The position numbers and the translations under genes were made by a program. A DNA stretch of 22,715 nucleotides from assembly GCA_002189035.1 (NCBI GenBank), contig NEEC01000191.1:1-22715 (forward strand). Reading direction: 5' to 3'. The notes under the pieces are model-generated. The model did no database searches and was not told where the DNA came from. It was given only the letters and a program-made list of their open reading frames with translations. The first letter of the stretch is position 1. Each line of letters starts with the position of its first letter. The DNA is from Utricularia gibba. Lineage: Eukaryota > Streptophyta > Magnoliopsida > Lamiales > Lentibulariaceae. Positions 1 to 10,357 of this stretch are shown here, one piece after another.

Positions 1-3000
1 TTTATTTGCCGGACTACAACTAACTCTCGGTGCAAGCCAACATTACCTTTGTCCCGTTCCAGGTGCACCCAAAGACCGCCTGCTCAAGTATAAAGTAAGT
101 TGTTGAAAAAAATCATGTGGGGTGCACGTGACATCATAATTTAAACAAATGCATCATTTTTTTAATCGATTTGCATCCAGTTGACCTCATGAGCCATACA
201 GAATCGGGTCAAGGACCAAGTTCCCAGCGAGACTGGCCGCCACAAAACGAGAAGCGGTTCCTTGAAAAACCATGTAGGCAGCCCCCGAAAACCGAACGAT
301 AATAAATACATCACTTTATTTGCCAGACTACAACTAACTCTCGTGCAAGCCAAACATTACCTTTGTCCCGTTCCAGGTGCCCAAAGACCGCCTGCTCAAG
401 TATAAAGTAAGTTGTTGAAAAAATCATGTGGGGTGCACGTGACATCATAATTTAAACAAATGCATCATTTTTTTTAATCGATTTGCATCCAGTTGACCTC
501 ATGAGCCATACAGAATCGGGGTCAAGGACCAAGTTCCCAGCGAGACTGGCCGCCACAAAACGAGAAGCGGTTCCTTGAAAAACCATGTAGGCAGCCCCCG
601 AAAACCGAACGATAATAAATACATCACTTTATTTGCCGACTACAACTAACTCTCGGTGCAAGCCAAACATTACCTTTGTCCCGTTCCAGGTGCACCCAAA
701 GACCGCCTGCTCAAGTATAAAGTAAGTTGTTGAAAAAATCATGTGGGGTGCACGTGACATCATAATTTAAACAAATGCATCATTTTTTTTAATCGATTTG
801 CATCCAGTTGACCTCATGAGCCATACAGAATCGGGGTCAAGGACCAAGTTCCCAGCGAGACTGGCCGCCACAAAACGAGAAGCGTTCCTTGAAAAACCAT
901 GTAGGCAGCCCCCGAAAACCGAACGATAATAAATACATCACTTTATTTGCCGGACTACAACTAACTCTCGGTGCAAGCCAAACATTACCTTTGTCCCGTT
1001 CCAGGTGCACCCAAAGACCGCCTGCTCAAGTATAAAGTAAGTTGTTGAAAAAATCATGTGGGGTGCACGTGACATCATAATTTAAACAAATGCATCATTT
1101 TTTTTAATCGATTTGCATCCAGTTGACCTCATGAGCCATACAGAATCGGGTCAAGGACCAAGTTCCCAGCGAGACTGGCCGCACAAAACGAGAAGCGGTT
1201 CCTTGAAAAACCATGTAGGCAGCCCCCGAAAACCGAACGATAATAAATACATCACTTTATTTGCCACTACAACTAACTCTCGGTGCAAGCCAAACATTAC
1301 CTTTGTCCCGTTCCAGGTGCACCCAAAGACCGCCTGCTCAAGTATAAAGTAAGTTGTTGAAAAAATCATGTGGGGTGCACGTGACATCATAATTTAAACA
1401 AATGCATCATTTTTTTTAATCGATTTGCATCCAGTTGACCTCATGAGCCATACAGAATCGGGGTCAAGGACCAAGTTCCCAGCGAGACTGGCCGCCACAA
1501 AACGAGAAGCGGTTCCTTGAAAAACCATGTAGGCAGCCCCCGAAAACCGAACGATAATAAATACATCACTTTATTTGCCGGACTACAACTAACTCTCGGT
1601 GCAAGCCAAACATTACCTTTGTCCCGTTCCAGGCACCCAAAGACCGCCTGCTCAAGTATAAAGTAAGTTGTTGAAAAAATCATGTGGGGTGCACGTGACA
1701 TCATAATTTAAACAAATGCATCATTTTTTTTAATCGATTTGCATCCAGTTGACCTCATGAGCCATACAGAATCGGGGTCAAGGACCAAGTTCCCAGCGAG
1801 ACTGGCCGCCACAAAACGAGAAGCGGTTCCTTGAAAAACCATGTAGGCAGCCCCGAAAACCGAACGATAATAAATACATCACTTTATTTGCCGGACTACA
1901 ACTAACTCTCGGTGCAAGCCAAACAACCTTTGTCCGTTCCAGGTGCACCCAAAGACCGCCTGCTCAAGTATAAAGTAAGTTGTTGAAAAAATCATGTGGG
2001 TGCACGTGACATCATAATTTAAACAAATGCATCATTTTTTTTAATCGATTTGCATCCAGTTGACCTCATGAGCCATACAGAATCGGGGTCAAGGACCAAG
2101 TTCCCAGCGAGACTGGCCGCCACAAAACGAGAAGCGGTTCCTTGAAAAACCATGTAGGCAGCCCCGAAAACCGAACGATAATAAATACATCACTTTATTT
2201 GCCGGACTACAACTAACTCTCGGTGCAAGCCAAACATTACCTTTGTCCCGTTCCAGGTGCACCCAAAGACCGCCTGCTCAAGTATAAAGTAAGTTGTTGA
2301 AAAAATCATGTGGGGTGCACGTGACATCATAATTTAAACAAATGCATCATTTTTTTTAATCGATTTGCATCCAGTTGACCTCATGAGCCATACAGAATCG
2401 GGGTCAAGGACCAAGTTCCCAGCGAGACTGGCCGCCACAAAACGAGAAGCGGTTCCTTGAAAAACCATGTAGGCAGCCCCCGAAAACCGAACGATAATAA
2501 ATACATCACTTTATTTGCCGGACTACAACTAACTCTCGGTGCAAGCCAAACATTACCTTTGTCCCGTTCCAGGTGCACCCAAAGACCGCCTGCTCAAGTA
2601 TAAAGTAAGTTGTTGAAAAAATCATGTGGGTGCACGTGACATCATAATTTAAACAAATGCATCATTTTTTTTAATCGATTTGCATCCAGTTGACCTCATG
2701 AGCCATACAGAATCGGGGTCAAGGACCAAGTTCCCAGCGAGACTGGCCGCCACAAAACGAGAAGCGGTTCCTTGAAAAACCATGTAGGCAGCCCCCGAAA
2801 ACCGAACGATAATAAATACATCACTTTATTTGCCGGACTACAACTAACTCTCGGTGCAAGCCAAACTTACCTTTGTCCCGTTCCAGGTGCACCCAAAGAC
2901 CGCCTGCTCAAGTATAAAGTAAGTTGTTGAAAAAATCATGTGGGGTGCACGTGACATCATAATTTAAACAAATGCATCATTTTTTTTAATCGATTTGCAT

Positions 3001-5669
3001 CCAGTTGACCTCATGAGCCATACAGAATCGGGTCAAGGACCAAGTTCCCAGCGAGACTGGCCGCCACAAAACGAGAAGCGGTTCCTTGAAAAACCATGTA
3101 GGCAGCCCCGAAAACCGAACGATAATAAATACATCACTTTATTTGCCGGACTACAACTAACTCTCGGTGCAAGCCAAACATTACCTTTGTCCCGTTCCAG
3201 GTGCACCCAAAGACCGCCTGCTCAAGTATAAAGTAAGTTGTTGAAAAAATCATGTGGGGTGCACGTGACATCATAATTTAAACAAATGCATCATTTTTTT
3301 TAATCGATTTGCATCCAGTTGACCTCATGAGCCATACAGAATCGGGGTCAAGGACCAAGTTCCCAGCGAGACTGGCCGCCACAAAACGAGAAGCGGTTCC
3401 TTGAAAAACCATGTAGGCAGCCCCCGAAAACCGAACGATAATAAATACATCACTTTATTTGCCGACTACAACTAACTCTCGGTGCAAGCCAAACATTACC
3501 TTTGTCCCGTTCCAGGTGCACCCAAAGACCGCCTGCTCAAGTATAAAGTAAGTTGTTGAAAAAATCATGTGGGGTGCACGTGACATCATAATTTAAAAAA
3601 TGCATCATTTTTTTTAATCGATTTGCATCCAGTTGACCTCATGAGCCATACAGAATCGGGTCAAGGACCAAGTTCCAGCGAGACTGGCCGCCACAAAACG
3701 AGAAGCGTTCCTTGAAAAACCATGTAGGCAGCCCCCGAAAACCGAACGATAATAAATACATCACTTTATTTGCCGGACTACAACTAACTCTCGGTGCAAG
3801 CCAAACATTACCTTTGTCCCGTTCCAGGTGCACCCAAAGACCGCCTGCTCAAGTATAAAGTAAGTTGTTGAAAAAATCATGTGGGGTGCACGTGACATCA
3901 TAATTTAAACAAATGCATCATTTTTTTTAATCGATTTGCATCCAGTTGACCTCATGAGCCATACAGAATCGGGGTCAAGGACCAAGTTCCCAGCGAGACT
4001 GGCCGCCACAAAACGAGAAGCGGTTCCTTGAAAAACCATGTAGGCAGCCCCCGAAAACCGAACGATAATAAATACATCACTTTATTTGCCGACTACAACT
4101 AACTCTCGGTGCAAGCCAAACATTACCTTTGTCCCGTTCCAGGTGCACCCAAAGACCGCCTGCTCAAGTATAAAGTAAGTTGTTGAAAAAATCATGTGGG
4201 GTGCACGTGACATCATAATTTAAACAAATGCATCATTTTTTTAATCGATTTGCATCCAGTTGACCTCATGAGCCATACAGAATCGGGGTCAAGGACCAAG
4301 TTCCCAGCGAGACTGGCCGCCACAAAACGAGAAGCGGTTCCTTGAAAAACCATGTAGGCAGCCCCCGAAAACCGAACGATAATAAATACATCACTTTATT
4401 TGCCGACTACAACTAACTCTCGGTGCAAGCCAAACATTACCTTTGTCCCGTTCCAGGTGCACCCAAAGACCGCCTGCTCAAGTATAAAGTAAGTTGTTGA
4501 AAAAATCATGTGGGGTGCACGTGACATCATAATTTAAACAAATGCATCATTTTTTTAATCGATTTGCATCCAGTTGACCTCATGAGCCATACAGAATCGG
4601 GTCAAGGACCAAGTTCCAGCGAGACTGGCCGCCACAAAACGAGAAGCGTTCCTTGAAAAACCATGTAGGCAGCCCCGAAAACCGAACGATAATAAATACA
4701 TCACTTTATTTGCCGGACTACAACTAACTCTCGGTGCAAGCCAAACATTACCTTTGTCCCGTTCCAGGTGCACCCAAAGACCGCCTGCTCAAGTATAAAG
4801 TAAGTTGTTGAAAAAATCATGTGGGGTGCACGTGACATCATAATTTAAACAAATGCATCATTTTTTTTAATCGATTTGCATCCAGTTGACCTCATGAGCC
4901 ATACAGAATCGGGGTCAAGGACCAAGTTCCCAGCGAGACTGGCCGCCACAAAACGAGAAGCGGTTCCTTGAAAAACCATGTAGGCAGCCCCCGAAAACCG
5001 AACGATAATAAATACATCACTTTATTTGCCGACTACAACTAACTCTCGGTGCAAGCCAAACATTACCTTTGTCCCGTTCCAGGTGCACCCAAAGACCGCC
5101 TGCTCAAGTATAAAGTAAGTTGTTGAAAAAATCATGTGGGGTGCACGTGACATCATAATTTAAACAAATGCATCATTTTTTTTAATCGATTTGCATCCAG
5201 TTGACCTCATGAGCCATACAGAATCGGGGTCAAGGACCAAGTTCCCAGCGAGACTGGCCGCCACAAAACGAGAAGCGGTTCCTTGAAAAACCATGTAGGC
5301 AGCCCCGAAAACCGAACGATAATAAATACATCACTTTATTTGCCGGACTACAACTAACTCTCGGTGCAAGCCAAACATTACCTTTGTCCCGTTCCAGGTG
5401 CACCCAAAGACCGCCTGCTCAAGTATAAAGTAAGTTGTTGAAAAAATCATGTGGGGTGCACGTGACATCATAATTTAAACAAATGCATCATTTTTTTTAA
5501 TCGATTTGCATCCAGTTGACCTCATGAGCCATACAGAATCGGGGTCAAGGACCAAGTTCCCAGCGAGACTGGCCGCCACAAAACGAGAAGCGGTTCCTTG
5601 AAAAACCATGTAGGCAGCCCCCGAAAACCGAACGATAATAAATACATCACTTTATTTGCCGGACTACAA

Positions 5670-5751
5670 CTAACTCTCGGTGCAAGCCAAACATTACCTT
5701 TGTCCCGTTCCAGGTGCACCCAAAGACCGCCTGCTCAAGTATAAAGTAAGT
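5670..5751 (+). other. Splice-like signals around a possible 32-nt exon (reference copy)
   Basis: The plus strand has, in order, a branch-point-like CTAAC (5670-5674), a pyrimidine-rich stretch ending TTCCAG (AG at 5712-5713, 40 nt from the branch A), 32 bases, then AAA followed by the donor consensus GTAAGT (5746-5751). The donor overlaps the end of a TATAAA (5740-5745). B copies keep neither the CTAAC nor the same acceptor, and two have GTATGT and one GTAGTT at the donor, so the set is not conserved. It may be coincidence or a trace of an intron-containing ancestor. Confidence 0.2.
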
Positions 5752-5756
5752 TGTTG

Positions 5757-5812
5757 AAAAAATCATGTGGGGTGCACGTGACATCATAATTTAAACAAAT
5801 GCATCATTTTTT
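5757..5812. other. Imperfect dyad flanking the E-box (reference copy)
   Basis: AAAAAATCATG (5757-5767) and CATCATTTTTT (5802-5812) can pair at 10 of 11 positions around a 34-base interval that contains CACGTG and TTTAAA. The right arm depends on the T-run, which varies from six to nine bases among A copies and is broken in the B segments. Short dyads are common in A/T-rich satellites, so a structural role is only a possibility. Confidence 0.25.
5775..5786. promoter_or_regulatory. CACGTG E-box followed by TGACATCA (reference copy)
   Basis: The reference monomer reads GTGCACGTGACATCAT, with overlapping palindromes GTGCAC and CACGTG. On the minus strand GTCACGTG fits the RTCACRTG consensus of Cbf1-type basic helix-loop-helix proteins; the B type (ATCACGTG on that strand) also fits. 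TGACATCA is one base from the CRE TGACGTCA. The CACGTG survives even in the copy that lost ten adjacent bases (15654). Binding is not shown; a 6-bp palindrome copied about 70 times is expected if the ancestor had one. Confidence 0.35.
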
Positions 5813-5819
5813 TTAATCG

Positions 5820-5827
5820 ATTTGCAT
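5820..5827 (-). promoter_or_regulatory. ATTTGCAT octamer (ATGCAAAT on the minus strand)
   Basis: The exact octamer recognised by POU-domain proteins in animals lies next to an AATCGATT palindrome (5815-5822) in the reference copy. It is kept in A copies and in three of the four B segments; the fourth reads ATTTGTAT near 22468. The relevance depends on the organism, which is unknown. A second TGCATC lies 23 bp upstream, giving a short direct repeat around the T-run. Confidence 0.3.
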
Positions 5828-5864
5828 CCAGTTGACCTCATGAGCCATACAGAATCGGGGTCAA

Positions 5865-5932
5865 GGACCAAGTTCCCAGCGAGACTGGCCGCCACAAAAC
5901 GAGAAGCGGTTCCTTGAAAAACCATGTAGGCA
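5865..5932. repeat. Conserved 68-bp core of the monomer (reference copy)
   Basis: This segment runs from GGACCAAGTTCC to CATGTAGGCA. Aligned by eye with the B copy at 18761-18828 it has the same length and only two substitutions (TTCCCAG to TTCCTAG and AAGCGG to AAGCTG). Other parts of the same A/B comparison contain many substitutions and indels. The inner 30 bp, from AGCGAGACTGG to AACGAGAAGC, are identical. Uneven divergence can mean constraint, for example a protein-binding or positioning element, or simply local conversion. Copies at 10358 and 16472 lack it. Confidence 0.75.
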
Positions 5933-5952
5933 GCCCCCGAAAACCGAACGAT

Positions 5953-5972
5953 AATAAATACATCACTTTATT
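5953..5972. terminator. Back-to-back AATAAA poly(A)-signal motifs on both strands
   Basis: Within 20 bp the reference copy has AATAAA on the plus strand (5953-5958) and TTTATT, that is AATAAA on the minus strand, at 5967-5972. The plus-strand motif is kept in B copies; the minus-strand one is lost in three of them (TTTCTT near 17615, 18861 and 22612). If the array is transcribed, each monomer could end transcripts from either direction. No downstream GU-rich element is obvious, and A/T-rich hexamers arise easily by chance. Confidence 0.3.
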
Positions 5973-8900
5973 TGCCGGACTACAACTAACTCTCGGTGCA
6001 AGCCAAACATTACCTTTGTCCCGTTCCAGGTGCACCCAAAGACCGCCTGCTCAAGTATAAAGTAAGTTGTTGAAAAAATCATGTGGGGTGCACGTGACAT
6101 CATAATTTAAAAAATGCATCATTTTTTTAATCGATTTGCATCCAGTTGACCTCATGAGCCATACAGAATCGGGTCAAGGACCAAGTTCCCAGCGAGACTG
6201 GCCGCCACAAAACGAGAAGCGGTTCCTTGAAAAACCATGTAGGCAGCCCCGAAAACCGAACGATAATAAATACATCACTTTATTTGCCGGACTACAACTA
6301 ACTCTCGGTGCAAGCCAAACATTACCTTTGTCCCGTTCCAGGTGCACCCAAAGACCGCCTGCTCAAGTATAAAGTAAGTTGTTGAAAAAATCATGTGGGG
6401 TGCACGTGACATCATAATTTAAACAAATGCATCATTTTTTTTAATCGATTTGCATCCAGTTGACCTCATGAGCCATACAGAATCGGGTCAAGGACCAAGT
6501 TCCCAGCGAGACTGGCCGCCACAAAACGAGAAGCGGTTCCTTGAAAAACCATGTAGGCAGCCCCGAAAACCGAACGATAATAAATACATCACTTTATTTG
6601 CCGGACTACAACTAACTCTCGGTGCAAGCCAAACATTACCTTTGTCCCGTTCCAGGTGCACCCAAAGACCGCCTGCTCAAGTATAAAGTAAGTTGTTGAA
6701 AAAATCATGTGGGGTGCACGTGACATCATAATTTAAACAAATGCATCATTTTTTTTAATCGATTTGCATCCAGTTGACCTCATGAGCCATACAGAATCGG
6801 GTCAAGGACCAAGTTCCCAGCGAGACTGGCCGCCACAAAACGAGAAGCGGTTCCTTGAAAAACCATGTAGGCAGCCCCCGAAAACCGAACGATAATAAAT
6901 ACATCACTTTATTTGCCGGACTACAACTAACTCTCGGTGCAAGCCAAACATTACCTTTGTCCCGTTCCAGGTGCACCCAAAGACCGCCTGCTCAAGTATA
7001 AAGTAAGTTGTTGAAAAAATCATGTGGGGTGCACGTGACATCATAATTTAAACAAATGCATCATTTTTTTTAATCGATTTGCATCCAGTTGACCTCATGA
7101 GCCATACAGAATCGGGTCAAGGACCAAGTTCCCAGCGAGACTGGCCGCCACAAAACGAGAAGCGGTTCCTTGAAAAACCATGTAGGCAGCCCCCGAAAAC
7201 CGAACGATAATAAATACATCACTTTATTTGCCGGACTACAACTAACTCTCGGTGCAAGCCAAACATTACCTTTGTCCCGTTCCAGGTGCACCCAAAGACC
7301 GCCTGCTCAAGTATAAAGTAAGTTGTTGAAAAAATCATGTGGGGTGCACGTGACATCATAATTTAAACAAATGCATCATTTTTTTTAATCGATTTGCATC
7401 CAGTTGACCTCATGAGCCATACAGAATCAAGGACCAAGTTCCCAGCGAGACTGGCCGCCACAAAACGAGAAGCGGAAAAACCATGTAGGCAGCCCCCGAA
7501 AACCGAACGATAATAAATACATCACTTTATTTGCCGGACTACAACTAACTCTCGGTGCAAGCCAAACATTACCTTTGTCCCGTTCCAGGTGCACCCAAAG
7601 ACCGCCTGCTCAAGTATAAAGTAAGTTGTTGAAAAAATCATGTGGGGTGCACGTGACATCATAATTTAAACAAATGCATCATTTTTTTTAATCGATTTGC
7701 ATCCAGTTGACCTCATGAGCCATACAGAATCGGGTCAAGGACCAAGTTCCCAGCGAGACTGGCCGCCACAAAACGAGAAGCGGTTCCTTGAAAAACCATG
7801 TAGGCAGCCCCGAAAACCGAACGATAATAAATACATCACTTTATTTGCCGGACTACAACTAACTCTCGGTGCAAGCCAAACATTACCTTTGTCCCGTTCC
7901 AGGTGCACCCAAAGACCGCCTGCTCAAGTATAAAGTAAGTTGTTGAAAAAATCATGTGGGGTGCACGTGACATCATAATTTAAACAAATGCATCATTTTT
8001 TTTAATCGATTTGCATCCAGTTGACCTCATGAGCCATACAGAATCGGGTCAAGGACCAAGTTCCCAGCGAGACTGGCCGCCACAAAACGAGAAGCGGTTC
8101 CTTGAAAAACCATGTAGGCAGCCCCCGAAAACCGAACGATAATAAATACATCACTTTATTTGCCGGACTACAACTAACTCTCGGTGCAAGCCAAACATTA
8201 CCTTTGTCCCGTTCCAGGTGCACCCAAAGACCGCCTGCTCAAGTATAAAGTAAGTTGTTGAAAAAATCATGTGGGGTGCACGTGACATCATAATTTAAAC
8301 AAATGCATCATTTTTTTTAATCGATTTGCATCCAGTTGACCTCATGAGCCATACAGAATCGGGTCAAGGACCAAGTTCCCAGCGAGACTGGCCGCCACAA
8401 AACGAGAAGCGGTTCCTTGAAAAACCATGTAGGCAGCCCCCGAAAACCGAACGATAATAAATACATCACTTTATTTGCCGGACTACAACTAACTCTCGGT
8501 GCAAGCCAAACATTACCTTTGTCCCGTTCCAGGTGCACCCAAAGACCGCCTGCTCAAGTATAAAGTAAGTTGTTGAAAAAATCATGTGGGGTGCACGTGA
8601 CATCATAATTTAAACAAATGCATCATTTTTTTTAATCGATTTGCATCCAGTTGACCTCATGAGCCATACAGAATCGGGTCAAGGACCAAGTTCCCAGCGA
8701 GACTGGCCGCCACAAAACGAGAAGCGGTTCCTTGAAAAACCATGTAGGCAGCCCCCGAAAACCGAACGATAATAAATACATCACTTTATTTGCCGGACTA
8801 CAACTAACTCTCGGTGCAAGCCAAACATTACCTTTGTCCCGTTCCAGGTGCACCCAAAGACCGCCTGCTCAAGTATAAAGTAAGTTGTTGAAAAAATCAT

Positions 8901-9098
8901 GTGGGTGCACGTGACATCATAATTTAAACAAATGCATCATTTTTTTTAATCGATTTGCATCCAGTTGACCTCATGAGCCATACAGAATCGGGTCAAGGAC
9001 CAAGTTCCCAGCGAGACTGGCCGCCACAAAACGAGAAGCGGTTCCTTGAAAAACCATGTAGGCAGCCCCCGAAAACCGAACGATAATAAATACATCAC
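5967..9098. repeat. A-type sub-block sharing the three-G variant (monomers 20-29)
   Basis: Ten consecutive monomers start at 5967, 6279, 6593, 6908, 7223, 7526, 7840, 8155, 8470 and 8785. Nine read AATCGGGTC with three Gs, where most neighbours on either side have four; in the tenth (start 7223) this site is deleted. Copies starting at 5967, 6279 and 7526 also have four Cs before GAAAACC, the others five. Such a run is better explained by local amplification of one variant than by random base-calling error. Copies 22, 23, 26, 27 and 28 are each 315 bp and appear identical by eye. Confidence 0.88.
7223..7525. repeat. A-type monomer with two small internal deletions (303 bp)
   Basis: Relative to its 315-bp neighbours this copy lacks 5 bp at about 7428 (AATC joins directly to AAGG, losing GGGTC or equivalent) and 7 bp at about 7475 (GCGG joins to AAAAACC, losing TTCCTTG). 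The two losses account exactly for the 12-bp length difference. The second lies inside the 68-bp segment that is otherwise almost invariant between A and B types, so this is one of few copies with a damaged core. Confidence 0.9.
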
Positions 9099-10357
9099 TT
9101 TATTTGCCGGACTACAACTAACTCTCGGTGCAAGCCAAACATTACCTTTGTCCGTTCCAGGTGCACCCAAAGACCGCCTGCTCAAGTATAAAGTAAGTTG
9201 TTGAAAAAATCATGTGGGTGCACGTGACATCATAATTTAAACAAATGCATCATTTTTTTTAATCGATTTGCATCCAGTTGACCTCATGAGCCATACAGAA
9301 TCGGGGTCAAGGACCAAGTTCCCAGCGAGACTGGCCGCCACAAAACGAGAAGCGGTTCCTTGAAAAACCATGTAGGCAGCCCCCGAAACCGAACGATAAT
9401 AAATACATCACTTTATTTGCCGGACTACAACTAACTCTCGGTGCAAGCCAAACATTACCTTTGTCCCGTTCCAGGTGCACCCAAAGACCGCCTGCTCAAG
9501 TATAAAGTAAGTTGTTGAAAAAATCATGTGGGGTGCACGTGACATCATAATTTAAACAAATGCATCATTTTTTTTAATCGATTTGCATCCAGTTGACCTC
9601 ATGAGCCATACAGAATCGGGGTCAAGGACCAAGTTCCCAGCGAGACTGGCCGCCACAAAACGAGAAGCGGTTCCTTGAAAAACCATGTAGGCAGCCCCCG
9701 AAAACCGAACGATAATAAATACATCACTTTATTTGCCGACTACAACTAACTCTCGGTGCAAGCCAAACATTACCTTTGTCCCGTTCCAGGTGCACCCAAA
9801 GACCGCCTGCTCAAGTATAAAGTAAGTTGTTGAAAAAATCATGTGGGGTGCACGTGACATCATAATTTAAACAAATGCATCATTTTTTTTAATCGATTTG
9901 CATCCAGTTGACCTCATGAGCCATACAGAATCGGGTCAAGGACCAAGTTCCCAGCGAGACTGGCCGCCACAAAACGAGAAGCGGTTCCTTGAAAAACCAT
10001 GTAGGCAGCCCCCGAAAACCGAACGATAATAAATACATCACTTTATTTGCCGGACTACAACTAACTCTCGGTGCAAGCCAAACATTACCTTTGTCCCGTT
10101 CCAGGTGCACCCAAAGACCGCCTGCTCAAGTATAAAGTAAGTTGTTGAAAAAATCATGTGGGGTGCACGTGACATCATAATTTAAACAAATGCATCATTT
10201 TTTTTAATCGATTTGCATCCAGTTGACCTCATGAGCCATACAGAATCGGGGTCAAGGACCAAGTTCCCAGCGAGACTGGCCGCCACAAAACGAGAAGCGG
10301 TTCCTTGAAAAACCATGTAGGCAGCCCCCGAAAACCGAACGATAATAAATACATCAC
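9099..10357. repeat. A-type monomers 30-33
   Basis: Four A-type copies start at 9099, 9412, 9728 and 10042. The first has GTCCGTTCC (one C lost), GTGGGTGC (one G lost) and CCGAAACCG (one A lost). The third has GACTAC and the three-G form. The fourth is a full 316-bp consensus copy that runs directly into the damaged copy at 10358. Confidence 0.92.

Larger units (their letters stand above)
1..5966. repeat. A-type block, left part (monomers 1-19)
   Basis: Nineteen A-type monomers start at 1, 315, 628, 942, 1256, 1570, 1883, 2194, 2510, 2825, 3138, 3454, 3765, 4081, 4395, 4705, 5021, 5335 and 5651. Differences are mostly single-base losses: GGACTAC to GACTAC at 628, 3454, 4081, 4395 and 5021; both Gs lost at 1256; GCGGTTCC to GCGTTCC in the copies starting at 628, 3454 and 4395. 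Two copies have a short loss beside TTCCAGG: GTGCACCC becomes GTGCCC near 378, and GTG is missing near 1633. The copy starting at 1883 is short (311 bp) through several losses, including AAACAACC for AAACATTACC. Confidence 0.93.
5651..5966. repeat. Representative full-length A-type monomer (316 bp)
   Basis: This copy carries the majority state at the sites I tracked and serves as the reference for motif positions. It has CCGGACTAC after the start anchor, AAACATTACC, GTCCCGTT, a GGGG before TGCACGTG, eight Ts after GCATCA, four Gs in AATCGGGGTC, and five Cs before GAAAACC. Hand count gives 79 C and 62 G (44.6% G+C) and 14 CpGs. The following copy begins at 5967 and is identical up to its AAAAAATGC variant. 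The 315-bp form differs mainly by having three Gs instead of four; the 314-bp form also has four Cs instead of five. Confidence 0.95.

Noticed and set aside
5740-5745. TATAAA as a promoter in every monomer
   Set aside because: It overlaps the splice-like donor, has no recognisable initiator or gene downstream, and a single A/T-rich hexamer is weak evidence.
5731-5751. Spliced-leader-like end (GCTCAAG) next to TATAAAG and GTAAGT, suggesting a tandem spliced-leader or snRNA gene array
   Set aside because: The resemblance is limited to a few bases, no Sm-binding site or stable snRNA fold was evident, and two B segments read CTCATG. Short similarity only.
5807-5814. T8 run as a Pol III terminator of a tandem small-RNA gene (5S or tRNA-like)
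   Set aside because: I found no convincing A-box, B-box or 5S internal control region upstream, and the T-run varies in length and is interrupted in B copies.
5937-5951. CENP-B box-like sequence on the minus strand (TTCGGTTTTCGGGGG)
   Set aside because: It matches the TTCG start and the G-run, but two of the nine essential positions are wrong (the central A and the C of CGGG). B copies have CGGTGTT here, so the site is not maintained.
6136-6372. Recurrent plus-strand open frame of about 78 codons (MHPVDLMSH...)
   Set aside because: It appears only in copies with particular G- and C-run lengths (mostly three Gs with four Cs) and overlaps the minus-strand frame over the same bases. It is a shadow of the repeat.
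8002-8223. Recurrent minus-strand open frame of about 73 codons (65-95 in other copies), starting MHLERDKG and present in many monomers
   Set aside because: It exists because 315 is a multiple of three and the unit happens to lack stops over part of one frame. One-base indels change its end or frame from copy to copy, B copies do not preserve it, and I recognise no domain. No sign of selection on protein sequence.
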